From Cydia pomonella (lineage: Eukaryota; Arthropoda; Insecta; Lepidoptera; Tortricidae), in the NCBI RefSeq assembly GCF_033807575.1, contig NC_084704.1, positions 29,613,968-29,677,967 on the forward strand: a DNA stretch of 64,000 nt, in the 5' to 3' direction. Each line of letters starts with the position of its first letter. Within the stretch, counting starts at the first letter, position 1. Both the position numbers and the translations under genes were made by a program. A model generated the notes under the pieces. It saw nothing but the letters and a program-made list of their open reading frames with translations. It searched no databases and was not told the origin of the DNA. Shown here piece after piece: positions 52,640 to 64,000 of the stretch.

Positions 52640-52940
52640 ACCTGTTCCATAAGGAGATCCAGACGCGGAAATTGCATTGGATTGGGAATATCCTAAGGAA
52701 ACCTGACACCCACCATCCAAAGTGGCCCTGACCTGGAAGATGCCCGGCAAAAGGAAACCAGGTCACCCTAAATTTACTTAGTGTCGTTCTGTCAAGCAAG
52801 AGTTGGGTGTATTGGGAATGGGGTGGGAGGAGGTTACCTAAACTGCCCAGAATCGGAGCCAGTGGAAGAATACGAGAAGATTCGAGCCGAATCGAGCCCT
52901 ACACCCTAACAAAGGGTAACAAGAGGACAAGAAAAAAAAA
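52640..52940 (+). pseudogene. LINE ORF2 C-terminal relic
   Basis: Across frames it reads LHWIGNILRKPDTHHPK, PGKRKPG-like, GMGWEEV, AQNRSQWK, and then a run of A (ACAAGAAAAAAAAAG). This is the typical C-terminus after the RT of an RTE/L2-like LINE. Several frameshifts separate the pieces. The A-rich end may be the retroposon tail. Confidence 0.6.
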
Positions 52941-52969
52941 GAATACCTGTTACACCAAAATACTATAAC

Positions 52970-53490
52970 ATGGTGTAACGCGAGGAACCCGAACGATTTT
53001 AACCACACATTTTTGAGGCCAATAGAAGGAAAACAATTTATACGAGTTTATGTAAATTTCGCCAAAAAAATTTTTTTTTTGTTTAATATTTTCTTTATTC
53101 TTAATGTATACGTACTGTGTACCTAAAAATCAAATATTATTAATAAACCCGCCTCTTTCACTTCACTTTTGAATTGTTACATTTTTTTCGTAAAACGTAG
53201 TTTTCGCAGTGTTATTTCAGAGGAGGTTCTTGCATTCGGTTGGGCTATTTTTTTACATCTACAAGGGTACTACGAGCTACTACCAATACTTGTAATTAAT
53301 CAAAAAGGCGTTTTGCGCTAAGTAACAATACTAGTGCAAACTAAGTAACAAGTTTTTTTGAATTAGTATGAACTCTGAAACTAGACGAATTCCAGAAAAA
53401 CATATGACATTTTAGTCTTTAAATGTGATCAAGACAGCACAGTATGAAAATCATTCGGGATTCTCGTGTCACACCGTGTGTAATGTTTGT
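52970..53490. repeat. ATACACCGTGG family, diverged copy 4
   Basis: Begins ATGGTGTAACGCGAGG and AACCACACATTTTTGAGGCC and ends ATTCTCGTGTCACACCGTGTGTAATG. Inner GGCGTTTTGCGCTAAGTAAC corresponds to the GGCGTTTTTCACCGAGTTAT of copy 3. The ends are weakly inverted. Confidence 0.5.
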
Positions 53491-53893
53491 TCAATAAATA
53501 CATTTAACAACACAAAATTAATGCAAAAATGTGAAAACCGCAATGTTTCGTATACATTTTTGTAAAGATATTTGAGTTTAAAAACGTAAAAAGTTAAAAT
53601 TTATATACTTACAATACTTTTATGTCATGTCATGAAAAACAAGTGTTTCGTTATAAATAATGAAATATTTTTCATGAAATCATGACTGTTTCCATACATT
53701 TTGGTGCAGCCGCGCGCGCGCTGTGGCACACTTTTTGTATGAGACGTTTACTCGCGGACCGCGGTGCAAGCGTCACATTTTTTTTCGCAATTTGGAAGTG
53801 TCTGTCGAAGTGTCTGGGGTTTCAAACACTTAAATTTGACAGGGAGTAAAATCAAGTAAGATGTCACTCCTAAAGAAATCATGCTATACCTAC

Positions 53894-54013
53894 TAGCCGC
53901 AACACCAACTGGCTACTGAAGTCATATTGCTATCTCTTTCATGCTTGTTCAGACCCCACGGTATTAAAAGAGATGGCTGACTTCAGTCGCCACTTGGGAC
54001 TACGGCGAGCTAA
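53894..54013. repeat. Foldback MITE, 120 bp
   Basis: TAGCCGCAACACCAACTGGC, TACTGAAGTCA and GCTATCTCTTT are mirrored by AAAGAGATGGC, TGACTTCAGTCGCCACTTGG and ACGGCGAGCTA. One hairpin with a loop near TTGTTCAGACCCCACGG. Confidence 0.75.
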
Positions 54014-54564
54014 GTAATTATAATTAGGGACCCTATTTCCTACCGATTTACACATTCCTACGGTTCTTACTTTATCTGAGTGGATTTGTACATATTTTCC
54101 AGTGAATAACTTGCCAAAAAACTTCAGCACGACGTTATCATCGTAAACAAAGGCCGCTTTAGGGTCAGAAGTAAATCGTAATAAAAAGCCAGACGCCTAC
54201 GTATGGCTCGAATAAATAACAATCTTATCTTATCTTAGCACTCCTTACTTTCCTGGCACTGTTCTTGCTTCTATTACAATCCGTTGGTAAAACTAAGAAT
54301 AAAATAAATTACAATTAGGCTACTGATACCTACAAAAAACTGTGCTAGCAATCTTGTAATCTATTTCTGTAATTTCACATAAACTATTCGCAGACCACAT
54401 AAGTCAGCCTGATAATTTTATTGCTAATTATGAATAATTCTAGCAAATTATTCTTGGATGAGCAAGGTATACTTAGGACAGTTTATTTGACTAGTTCACA
54501 GATAGTCCTAATTGACTACGGAACATATTAATAGGTGTTTGCTTGTAAAAACCTTACCTACCTA
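54014..54564. other. No gene recognised
   Basis: AT-rich interval. ACCTTACCTACCTACCTACC tandem at about 54551-54572 just before the LINE relic. Confidence 0.35.
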
Positions 54565-54570
54565 CCTACC

Positions 54571-55145
54571 CTACCTTGGTTGCACAGTTAATGATACCAA
54601 CCGAAGGGAGGAAGAGGTAGATCTACGAATGATGCTCGGCAGCGCTCCATTGAGTTTTAGTGTCGAAGCTGATCAGTAGCCCAACCAAGATTCGTGTCTA
54701 CGAAATTGTAATTAAACCGATTTTGATGTATGGGTGTGAAGTTGGACTCTGACTCAGAAAGAAGAGAGCAAGCTCTTTGTGGCGGAGAGGAAAATCTGGC
54801 GGATGATTCTGGGACCTATCAGAGATGAAGATGGAACTTGGAGGCGTAGGAAGAATAAGGAGCTAGAGCAGCTGGTTGCGATGCCCAATATAATTGGCGA
54901 AATCAAAGCCACACGACTCCGCTGACTCGGTCACCTAGAGAGGATGGGAGAGGATCGTGCTGTAAGGAGAGCGTATGTGGGGACCCGGGAGGAAAACGTC
55001 CGTATGGGCGTCCCAGACTCCGCTGGAGTGACGAAGTCCTAAAAGACCTGTTTGCAACAGGCGCGAAGTGGCGCAGGATAGGGCAGAGTGGCGCTCTTTT
55101 GTGTCAGAGGACAAGATCCTGTTTGGGTCACTGAGCCAGTGAAGT
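54571..55145 (+). pseudogene. LINE ORF2 C-terminal relic, multiply frameshifted
   Basis: Pieces in different frames read LGCTVNDTNRREEEVDLRM, IKPILMYGCE-like, LFVAERKIWRMILGP, DEDGTWRRRKNKELEQL, IKATRLR, HLERMGEDRAVRRAYVG and GRPRLRWSDEVLKDLFATG. They give the order thumb/linker, C-terminal region of a LINE ORF2. At least four frameshifts or stops break it. No endonuclease or RT core. Clade not determined. Confidence 0.7.
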
Positions 55146-57256
55146 AAGTACTTGTAAAAATAAAATATTTCCTACTTAAAATAGTAAGACCATAGTATAA
55201 GTTGCAGACTGAATTACAATTATATAAAAAATAGAGACCTACGTAAAGTACGTAACTATAGGACTACAATAATTTGTAATAGGTACATAACAGGCAAGTG
55301 TATACGTGTCAACAACCTTAATCTAAAGTTTGAGTCCGTGAGTTTCTCGTTTTGATATTACCAAGAGGTGACATCCCACTGACATACAATATCAATACTC
55401 CGCACGAGCCTCGCTCGTATTACGTGTGAACACTTGAAAAAGTTTCTGAACCACTGTATCTGACAAAGATTGAATAAGTGAATGATATGTAGTTCACATT
55501 GGGTGCGTCTGAAAAGTTTTCGTTGTTGAATGGAATTATGGGAAAAATTATTCTTGTCATAGCTGTTTTCACTTGGTCCTGTTTGAAGAATACAATTTTA
55601 CAATATTTGGCTACCATTCATTTATGATACTTTATCAAAAGTGGCTGAGTCAATAAGATGTCTCCTTCTTATGTCAGAGTCAGAGTCAATAAGATCTCTC
55701 CTATACGAGGTAAGACAACAAAATTTGTTCTCTTACCTCGTGGTAGCTGTGTGGTTGACTGGCAGAGAATGTCACAAACACAGAATGATGCACTGCTGAG
55801 CTGAGCACTGGAGACTCACGAGTCTCACGACATACGTTTTAAGATATTACTCGAATAAATGAGTGGCTCACTTTCGGTACTTTTTACATTTCAGAGAAAG
55901 GTGTAAAAGAAAAAAAAAACAAATGTGTACCTACTTTTACGTCTCATTCGCTTAAAATTCAATTTTGTTTCAATATTGGTTTTGTTGCAGCCAACATCTT
56001 AAAATGTATCTTTTATAATAAACAATCATCCTAGCAACTGGGTTCGTGCGATTAAAATCCAATCTTGTAAGTTGCCGTTTCGTTCCATATTTGAATTCGA
56101 ATTTCCTATAATTTGTCTCTGAAACGCTGAAGCTGTCGCGCGTGACAATCCAAGTATTTGTAGCGATAAAAGTTTTTACTTTCAAATGTTATGAACTAAT
56201 ACGCCTCTATGAATCCAGTATAAGTTTGACCTCAAATTACTCATAATCACAGTGTACGAAGTGTTGTATTTCTGATGGTGAGGAAGCTAGATATCCGACC
56301 AAGAGTAGAGTGTGATGAGGGTGGAGAAGTAGTATTTGAGTTTAAAGTTGCCAAAAAGAGAAGTAACTATGTATAGGTTTTGCAATGCGCGTGTAGGTAA
56401 AGGTGTCTGCTTGCCATCAAGTTCACTTCATGCCACCCAATTCGAGTCCGATACCAGAAATTGACTTTGTGGTTTCTGATTACGTTATACGGTACCGTAA
56501 CTGTTGTTTGTAATGTTAAGAAAAGAGGAAACGAATAGGCTATGTGCGTCGCTAGGATCCTGAGACGATACGGTCGCGATGCGTTTGAAACAACAGCCAT
56601 GGGCGAAACCTGTTTCGTTCAAGCGAGAAATTATCATTTCGGAGAAACAAGAATACCCGAAGTAGGTACGTAAGTGCTACAAATTTTAGCAGTCAATATA
56701 ATATTTTAACTTAGTTGTACTCTGATTTTGATTGATATGATTGATGAAAAAGGGTTTTTTTTTGGTAAAAGGGTTGGTTTTGGTAGGTAAGGGTTTTGTG
56801 GTACCTGGACATTATTTTAAACCATATATATAATAGTAAACAATTACTATCTACAAACGTCTGTTTCATTTAACGACTTATTTATGAGCCTTAATAATTC
56901 TCATTCTGTTTGAGGTCTGAATGACCGTAGGTACAATATTTTAATAGGCCATAAAATTGTCATACGTAGATAATAAAACAATGCTTTCAATGGGTGAAAA
57001 TCCTAACATAACTGATGTTAGGGTGAACCCAGATTACCCAGACGTAATTTGGTGCGGCGCCTCTGTACCATTTAGAACGCAGAATTAGAGAAAATAATTT
57101 CGTATACGATTAACGATATAGGTATCTGGTTAGAATTTATATCAAAATCTATCAGACACTTATTGCAAGGTGATATGCAACTTACGACTTACCTGCTACT
57201 TCTTGCTGAGAGATTGACTGTGGATTTATGTTGTAACTAAGTTCAATCCTGATTTT
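55146..57256. other. No gene recognised
   Basis: AT-rich. A partial tandem of GAGTCAATAAGAT at 55647-55694 (TCAGAGTCAGAGTCAATAAG) is the only local repeat seen. Confidence 0.35.
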
Positions 57257-57326
57257 ATTAAAATCAAATCCAAACATGAATAATAAATAATTAGGTATAC
57301 ATATTATGTTTGGATTTGATTTTAAT
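57257..57326. repeat. Hairpin with 21-bp perfect arms
   Basis: ATTAAAATCAAATCCAAACA plus T (57257-57277) is exactly inverted at 57306-57326, with a 28-base loop. Could be a minimal MITE. Confidence 0.85.
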
Positions 57327-58119
57327 GTACTTACTAACCCCTAGCTATAATGATGGTACGAACAATGTTTTATGGAATTCAGAAGGTTCTGATTTTTTTA
57401 AAGATGTCAAATTTGAAACCAGAAATGTTAATGCAAAAACGCCACTTTCAGATTGTGATCTTTATTACGAGCTCATAGTGTACCCACTGCAAAACCCTCC
57501 CTCCCCACCTTCTTCACAAGTCTCCCACCTTTTTCTGTTAAACACGTCGCAATAATTTACCAAAAACGTTGCTATTAAATTTTCCCAAGAGTTGATTTTA
57601 AAATATAGGTAAGTATGTAACACAACCACGCTTGCTTTATCTATAGGCGCTAATTCCTTGTTCCAAGCCTGGCCTCGCCATTACAATAAATTCTTCCGTG
57701 CGATAGTCCGAATTGTCGTCTGCGTTACATACCGATTTTATCGCGGCTTTTAATTCAAATTTATAGAATTGTACAATTGCAAGAAGAATGTGCTTTTGGT
57801 GATTTATTTGGATACGGGAATTCGTGTTTACGTTTAAATTGAATGGGGTTTATTTTTTTAAATAATATTTAAATTTATTAAGCTGGATGTTTGACGTTGT
57901 TTTTATGCGCAGTGATTAAAATCATTGAACATGCATTACATTTCCTTGATAAAATGTCTAATGGATTGAACGTTCTATTTGCGGCAGTAATGATAATGAA
58001 CGTCGCTTATTTTATCAAGGACAGTGACAATAGCGCCTACATCGTACGTATCGCCAATGCCGCTGCGAATTTCGGACGACCTAAAAATCGCTGGAGGTAG
58101 TCGAGGTCCTATGATTGGG
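57327..58119. other. No gene recognised
   Basis: An 81-codon ORF at 57310-57555 has mixed, non-biased composition and no motif that I recognise. AT-rich sequence otherwise. Confidence 0.35.
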
Positions 58120-58498
58120 CTCGAACCAAAACTTAGCGTCTACAGACCGCTATTCACTTCACTCCTGTCCTTTTATATAGAGCAGAGACATGGTGCCTCT
58201 ACAACTCTCAGTCTACGGTTTATACTCAGAATCAAGTGGCAGGGCCGTGTTCCCAACTCTGTGGCCCTGCGTCGTTCCGAGGCTATGCTAATGCAGCGGC
58301 AGCTCAGATGGTGTGATTACGTCCTTGGCTTGAGTTTGCGGTGGGTAAACGGAAGCTCGGTGGCCAGCCTCTGCGCTACAAGGACATTATCTAATGGCGT
58401 CTGAGCACTTGAGCTATCGACCCTGAGCGTTGGGAGGAGCTTGCTGAAAGAAGGTCATCTTGGCGGTCTACCGTCTATAATAGTGTCGAAAAATTCAC
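58120..58498 (+). pseudogene. LINE ORF2 C-terminal relic (same group as 11495)
   Basis: Readable pieces: FYIEQRHGAS (from an LYGAETW-like motif), FILRIKWQGRVPNSVALRR, MQRQLRWCDYVL, GKRKLGGQPLRYKD (in a shifted frame), ERWEELAERRSSWRSTVYN. The order matches the minus-strand fragment at 11495-12025, but with several frameshifts and without the final zinc finger. Confidence 0.75.
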
Positions 58499-60619
58499 CA
58501 ATGTTCTAAGTTGACTATTAGATAGTTATTTTTTAAAAAGCGTACCTAAAGTACCTTACAAATATAGGAACCATCTCAATCTTTGTGTACATCCGTAAAA
58601 TCAGCAGAGTTAAAAAATCTAAGGCAATTCTCATTACTAGTCTTCGCACACATCCGATTTTATTTAAATTACGATTCCATTGCACGCTCCGATTGTTAAC
58701 CTAATTCGAAATTAGCGAATCCAAACAAAAGTCAGCAGTTCTGTTTGAAGTAAAAGGTCAAGCACGTCGCGTCCTCTCAAGGACTAGCGGTCACACGAGA
58801 TAGTCTTAGAGACTTGATTTATGTAGAAAGGATTGGTAACATTAAAAACGCTGAGTAGATTTCTTAATATTATCAAGGTTTTATTACCGAATCGTAACCG
58901 ATATCATGTGTCTCTGCCAATTAGGGTAAGTTGAAGTAAAGATGAAGGTAGTTATAGCTATAGAGCTACCTAGAATGATTCCTATAGACTTGGTAGGAAC
59001 AGCTTTAAACTCCAAGCATATTTACTTACTTGGTTTTGGGGTAAACACATTAAATGTAAAACTTTCCACAGACAACTAATACTCATCAAGACAACTCTCA
59101 CAACCCCTGACACTACCCCTGACTACTAGTTTGCATTGTTTTATCACAGAGTTCCCATGGCCACCTCCTGTCTCCGTGATCTGATCACCTTCATTTCATC
59201 ATAATATTGCATGGTCATCCGACTTACATAAAATTTTAGCTCAATAGGAAATCGGGAACTGGGTCAAGTTTAGCTTCCAAGATTTGACCCACAATAACAT
59301 ACGCTTACGCTCAATGAGAGTGAAAGAAGAACAAGAACCTATGGTCTTAAAAAAAAGTGACGTGAACGTACGGATATTATGAAAATATAGGCAGAATCAC
59401 ACGAACAAGTAAAATATAAGAAAGCTTCTTCTTTTAAAACATGACCTCCATCAAAATTTATGATGATTTTGCCAATGTCGTCGTTGTGCAGTAGTAACTG
59501 TTAAGTGTGCTCGTAGAGCTTGACGTTGTTCGGTAGTTGCTTTTAGTAAAGAGATAGCTGGCTAAAAGCCACGATGATTGCCGGGTGTTGAATAAAACGC
59601 GGTTAAATGCGTTTCAATATTAGTTTTTTATTAGCTGCACACTTCCGCAATAGTTCACGTGCGTTTATCAATAATACACTTTAAACAACGTTAATGAGCA
59701 AAACACAAAAAAAATCTAGAGACGCGTTCGCCATCTTGAATCTCAACGACAAACTCAAGATAAGAAATCTAAATTCAAAATGACGATGACAGTTTCAGTT
59801 TTCGACGTATTGTATTATGTCTGACCTCTCCTTGCGGTTCTATACCTATATAGGTATACTAATCTAAAGCGCTCGTCTATAGTTTAGTTTTATAGACAGT
59901 AATAAGAAGACGGGTTCGCAGATTTTCTCCAAATAGGTGACCCGACCCAGTGACCCGTGTTTTTTATTGCTTCGCTTTCTTAGTCTACAGTCCCTGAGAG
60001 AAATACGAACTTTATTACCATTTTATTGTTTCGAGACACTTTGTTGTTGTACTCCGTTTTCTATTTTTATGCGGTTATAAATTATCTTCAACTGTTATTT
60101 GTAAGCTAAGAAGTTTATTGTGAATATTATTAAAACATTAGTGAAATAATACCCGGTATCTCAAAAAGAAAAAACACAGTTATCATGTATAACTTTTACT
60201 ATCAAACTGCATTTTTTTTTTGTATTAATATGTATTGGAGTTCTTTGGTACCAAAGATGACAATCACAACAACAGACACCAGTCAAAATGTATAAACGTA
60301 TGAGGGTGACAGATGTAAAGGAAAATTCAGTTTTTGACTTTCGTTTGATAGAAAAAATCACGAACATAGGTCTAAAATTCACTTTAAAAATTAGTAATTA
60401 ATTATGCACAAAAGCTAAATTTACGGATATTGCTTCTAAAAATATGCAATATTATGTTTGACGGAACGTATTGTTTAATTTCTTATTTATTTTAACTTAA
60501 AAAAAAAAATGAAAAAACATAATTACCGCGCTCCCGGATACGAACTTCCATCTCTTTCACGCATGCGCTCAGTGAGAGTGATATATGAACTCGAACTTAC
60601 TGGGCCTTAATAAAATGAC
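58499..60619. other. No gene; short repeat shared with 29640
   Basis: At 59502-59572 AGTGTGCTCGTAGAGCTTGA, CGTTGTTCGGTAGTTGC and AGTAAAGAGATAG match the inverse of 29640-29735. Otherwise AT-rich without a supported ORF. Confidence 0.45.
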
Positions 60620-60769
60620 CAGCCCGCGTAGCTAACATGCCAATCGTTAACGCTCCGAAGCGTAGCGTAGTCATTTCTCTCTATCACCCTTCCATATTAG
60701 TGCGACAGTGACAGTTGGGTTTCGTTCGCTACGGAGCGTTAACGATTGGCATGTTGTCTACGCGGGCTG
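60620..60769. repeat. MITE, 150 bp, with long inverted ends
   Basis: CAGCCCGCGTAG, AACATGCCAATCGTTAACGC and TCCGAAGCG on the left are inverted on the right as CGCTACGGAGCGTTAACG, ATTGGCATGTT and CTACGCGGGCTG. Interior CTCTCTATCACCCTTCCATA resembles the loop of the 6345 element. Confidence 0.88.
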
Positions 60770-61309
60770 TTTGACGTACTAAATGCGGTAAATGTATGAA
60801 GTATTTTCCTGTCAGTGACCAGGAGGAAAAATCGTCTACCACCTTCTTTATATAAAAAAGCAATGAATATGTAAATAATGAATAAGAATCGTCGTGATTA
60901 GAAAAACTGTGCTTATAAAATAATTGGATTGTTTATTTTCTCCTGGAAAGAATTATTATTGCCTAGAGGTGGGAGAAAGCACAATTAGAGCCAGCCAGAG
61001 CATAGATTATGCAAAACAGCTGCAAAGCTCTAAAGAGTTTACATCATTTGCCTTTTTCTTTTTAAGGTTTCCTTGCAGTTTTTTGGAAAGACTTAAGATT
61101 AAACTTATTTCGTGATTTAGTTAAACACGGTTCCACATTAGTTGTCTAAACTGAGCTAAGGCTAAAATCTCTTCTAGAGTTAGTTTGTTTACCTATTGAG
61201 GAGTCGAGTAATTTTAATTGCATTATCTACCTGGATTACAATCTAAAATGACAGAAGTAATCAAATTCTAGTCTTGTTGGCCTGAAGTTGGCTGGATACT
61301 TATTTATAG
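60770..61309. other. No gene recognised
   Basis: AT-rich. A 63-codon plus-strand ORF at 60924 lacks recognised features. Confidence 0.35.
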
Positions 61310-61678
61310 ACCGCGAGCCAGGTACAGATCACCACCACCAATCAGGTGACCAATCGCCTACCGGGCGGAAATTCGTATAGTGTTTAACGGCTATGTATGA
61401 TGAACCCTCGTGGACGTCAGCTGCCGCTCCATTGGTGGGTTGAGCAATGACAGCCACCAAAATACTTCTTATTTTCATTTTTTACATGTTCATGTGAAAT
61501 CTGACGGTCTTTCCACCGCGATACAACCGGCTGACGGTTTTTTTATATTTAAAACAGTATCTAAGCTATCGTCTAATCAGTATCAGCCGGGAGGCGATGA
61601 CTGATGATGTATGTGACAGTCCGACCGCCATAAGGTCCCTTTTAATGTGGACCCTCACATATGCTCCTGGCCCGCGGT
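61310..61678. repeat. Foldback element, copy with an intact right tip
   Basis: Starts ACCGCGAGCCAGGTACAG and ends ATGCTCCTGGCCCGCGGT. Right arm TTTACATGTTCATGTG, TTTCCACCGCGATACAACCG and AGCCGGGAGGCGATGACTG matches the 4881 copy. The left arm is partly replaced by sequence with ACCCTCGTGGACGTCAGCTG, also seen inside the 4881 copy. Confidence 0.75.
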
Positions 61679-62074
61679 TTATTAAATGCTGCTCGCGAAA
61701 CGCCTTGCCTCACTATTTTAGCAAACCAATGTAACTGGACCTAGAGATAAATATACAGTGTAAACTCTATACAATGTGTTTGTACACGTATAGTAGAGCC
61801 TTTAACCACGTATAACACGATTAATTTTATCTATAAATCACCCCCATACTTATGTTTTTTTTTCTCGACAATTTTAAAAATGTTCCCTTTCAAAATTTTA
61901 TGGCGCCAAACACGACTGCACTTGGTTAATGTACCATTACTAGTCGTAAATTTGAAAAACAATCATTCGATAGCTTATGAATTAGGGCATAAATGTTACA
62001 GCGAAATTTCCATAATAATTACTACCAAATACTAAAAAGAAAAATTGTCTTCAAAACTTTTACTTTTTTTTAAG

Positions 62075-62099
62075 TTTTTTTTTTTTTTTTTTTTTTTTT
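62075..62099 (-). other. Poly(A) tail of the edge LINE
   Basis: 25 T on the plus strand directly abut the 3' UTR, so on the minus strand this is the terminal A tail. It fixes the 3' end of the element. Confidence 0.9.
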
Positions 62100-62422
62100 C
62101 CCATAAATGGCTTTTACTCCTCGCTAATTTAGCAAGGTGGATTCTGCCAATGTCGAGGTGTGGACTTTTGACTTATGTGAGCAGAGAATGTTCGGTTTAA
62201 TTTTGATTTTTGTGGAAGGATAGACTGGGAACCTAAAACAAACAAATATTATGGACATCACAGACAAACACATGACATGACACATTTGACATAATACCAA
62301 CATTAGTAAAAAGAGCGGGAAGCGGATGATAGATTGTTAAGGCAAGCAACATAGCGGATGAAATGGAGGAAAAAACAGAAATTAAAATATATAGATAGAT
62401 AGAATTATAGTAAGAGTAAAAG
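62100..62422 (-). other. 3' UTR of the edge LINE
   Basis: About 320 bp between the stop codon and the poly(A) run. No canonical AATAAA is obvious right before the tail. A short (TATC)n tract lies near 62388-62402. Confidence 0.8.
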
Positions 62423-64000
62423 TTAAAGTTTTATATCATGCTCCTGTATATACTTAATAAGAATAGAAGTTAGAGGCGGGTCCATTAGAGTGAGAAGTGA
62501 GTAGAAATTTATAGGTCGTGGAATATTTTCAGGTAGCACATCATACAAAGAGTAATTGAATCTCGGACAAGAAAAGAAAATGTGATCTACGGTGCCTTCG
62601 TCGAACCCACATTCGCACAGTGAGGTATCCCGGACCCGTATCTTAGCAAGAAATACTGGCGTACAAACTGGCCCTAAGCGTAAACGGCAGATTGTAGACG
62701 TGGCCCATTTAGGATAAGCTCGGAATTTAAAAAACCATGGTTTACGGGGGATGTTGGGTTGAATGTGGCCATAATGCTTTCCTACCTCCAATCTGGAAGA
62801 ATCCCAGAGATTTTGCCACGTGTTAAACAGATCAGTCTGTGCATGGCTCAGAAGGTCAGAGCTGTATATCTTGTCGTGACCTGGTGATCCCATCTCAATA
62901 GCTTGCCTTGCCCACAAGTCCGCAGACTCATTTCCAGCAATACCACAATGGCCTGGGATCCACCCGAGTACTATTTTTAACCCCTTTAAGTCACATTTTC
63001 TTAATAAGGTTTTGATCTGAAGTATTAAGGGAAATTTTGTCTTCATTTTAAACTGATTGCCCATAATAGCTTGCAGACAACTCCTGCTATCTGTAAATAT
63101 TATCATTTTTGTTATATTGTGAGAGTCAGCATACGTTACAGCTTCTAAGATGGCAACAGCTTCGCCTGTAAAAATTGATGATTCTGGAGGGCACTTAAAC
63201 ATCAAGACAATGTTATATTTTGGAATCACCACTGCGGCTCCAACACACTTTGTGGGATCACTTTTTGATGCGTCAGTAAACACTGGTAAGTAGCCTGCCC
63301 ACTTTTCTAAAAGTTTTTTAAATTTGCTATTGGCTGCCGGATCATTTTTAAATATTCCTAGGTCTAGAATAACCCTAGGAGAGTAAATTAAAGTTTCAAA
63401 TTTTGTTTCAAATATGGGGTTTGTTCCTGATTTATATAATATAGGGTTTATACAATTTAATTTAGAATAAGTAATAATAGTTTTTGGAAACTCCTTATGC
63501 ATCCAATATGGGTTTTCAGTGACCAGTGAAGCAAGAGCCTGCAAGCGTGGAATCAGCAAGTGATTGGAGTTGGAGATAGCTCTTATGAGGAACCTGTTGG
63601 CAAGATATTGTCTGCGCAGTGCCAGTGGAGGCTCCACACATTCTACTTGCATTGCGTTTTTTGGAGAAGACCTCATGGCACCAAGTACGATTCTTAAGCA
63701 TTTAGCCTGTATTAAATCCAACCTTTCTAAGGCTTCCTTATTACATGGTTCTAATATGAAGGATCCATAGTCCATGTGGCTGCGAATAATAGCATTATAA
63801 AGTAGCTTTTGACAATATGGATGAGATCCCCACCAAACTCCTGATAGTGCTCGCAAAATGTTGATTCCTTTTTCACACTTGTCTTGTATGTATTTCAGAT
63901 GCTGTTTTCCACACATTTTCCAGTCCAAGACAACACCCAGGAATTTGGTTGATTCTTCATTGGGAATGTTTTCCTCACCAAAATGAACATCTGTAATGGG
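62423..64000 (-). CDS. ORF2 of an RNase H-bearing non-LTR retrotransposon (3' part)
   Basis: Open frame of 525 codons from the right edge to a stop at 62423. The gene continues beyond the window, so no start is assigned. The visible part begins in the RT C-terminus (STKFLGVVLDWKM), then YNAIIRSHMDYGSF, LDLIQAKCLRIVLGA and EPPLALRRQYLANR. An RNase H domain covers about residues 237-368 of the visible part, with all four acidic residues: VFTDASK (Asp 243), TGEAVAILEA (Glu 280), FTDSRS (Asp 304), NESADLWA (Asp 361), plus GWIPGHCGIAG. The C-terminal region has RLRLGPVCTPVFLAKIRV and a Cys/His motif CECGFDEGTVDHIFFSC. This arrangement belongs to the I/Jockey group of LINEs. No internal stop or frameshift is seen, and the 3' UTR with poly(A) is intact, so it may be a recent copy. 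The clade and completeness need the sequence to the right. Confidence 0.9.
   Translation of the reverse strand, partial: PITDVHFGEENIPNEESTKFLGVVLDWKMCGKQHLKYIQDKCEKGINILRALSGVWWGSHPYCQKLLYNAIIRSHMDYGSFILEPCNKEALERLDLIQAKCLRIVLGAMRSSPKNAMQVECVEPPLALRRQYLANRFLIRAISNSNHLLIPRLQALASLVTENPYWMHKEFPKTIITYSKLNCINPILYKSGTNPIFETKFETLIYSPRVILDLGIFKNDPAANSKFKKLLEKWAGYLPVFTDASKSDPTKCVGAAVVIPKYNIVLMFKCPPESSIFTGEAVAILEAVTYADSHNITKMIIFTDSRSCLQAIMGNQFKMKTKFPLILQIKTLLRKCDLKGLKIVLGWIPGHCGIAGNESADLWARQAIEMGSPGHDKIYSSDLLSHAQTDLFNTWQNLWDSSRLEVGKHYGHIQPNIPRKPWFFKFRAYPKWATSTICRLRLGPVCTPVFLAKIRVRDTSLCECGFDEGTVDHIFFSCPRFNYSLYDVLPENIPRPINFYSLLTLMDPPLTSILIKYIQEHDIKL

Noticed and set aside
57310..57555. 81-codon ORF considered as a small gene
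   Set aside because: Begins inside the hairpin arm at 57306-57326 and shows no signal peptide, cysteine pattern or known domain.

Overview
This is AT-rich eukaryotic nuclear DNA, most likely from a moth or butterfly (Lepidoptera). The evidence is the repeat content: tRNA-derived SINEs, mobile repeats that carry a (GACA)n microsatellite and start with CGGCCAAG, foldback MITEs, and RTE-type and other non-LTR retrotransposons. There are no bacterial features such as operons, ribosome binding sites or dense ORFs. I could not recognise any complete host gene. The window reads as a gene-poor, transposon-dense region, possibly intergenic or a large intron.

Layout. 1-10 kb: foldback/MITE repeats and LINE 3' ends. 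10-12 kb: a GACA-type repeat with a nested insertion, then a LINE C-terminal relic on the minus strand. 13.8-16.4 kb: the most unusual locus. An exon-like ORF with a consensus donor is followed by a consensus acceptor and a second exon-like ORF, and the second is split by a 1.8-kb RTE-type insertion flanked by a 15-bp target duplication. 17-18.9 kb: a LINE 3' end, a SINE and an endonuclease relic. 19.9-24.9 kb: a structurally complete Mag-like (Ty3/gypsy) LTR retrotransposon with identical 133-bp LTRs, a 5-bp target duplication and a single 1345-codon Gag-Pol frame. 25-43 kb: SINEs, MITEs and nested GACA elements, one carrying an antisense piece of 5S rRNA. 44.5-45.7 kb: a second RTE insertion, again inside an exon-like ORF. 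46-61 kb: further MITEs, SINEs and LINE relics. 62.1-64 kb: the 3' part of a minus-strand non-LTR element with an RNase H domain, poly(A) tail and open frame, running off the right edge.

How it fits together. The only probably autonomous element is the Mag-like retrotransposon. The edge LINE may also be functional, but most of it lies outside the window. Everything else is non-autonomous, truncated or decayed. Insertion order can be read at several places from target-site duplications: 10.9, 14.5, 34.0, 35.1, 38.3, 44.6 and 52.2 kb. Family names were assigned by motif recognition only; no database search was possible.
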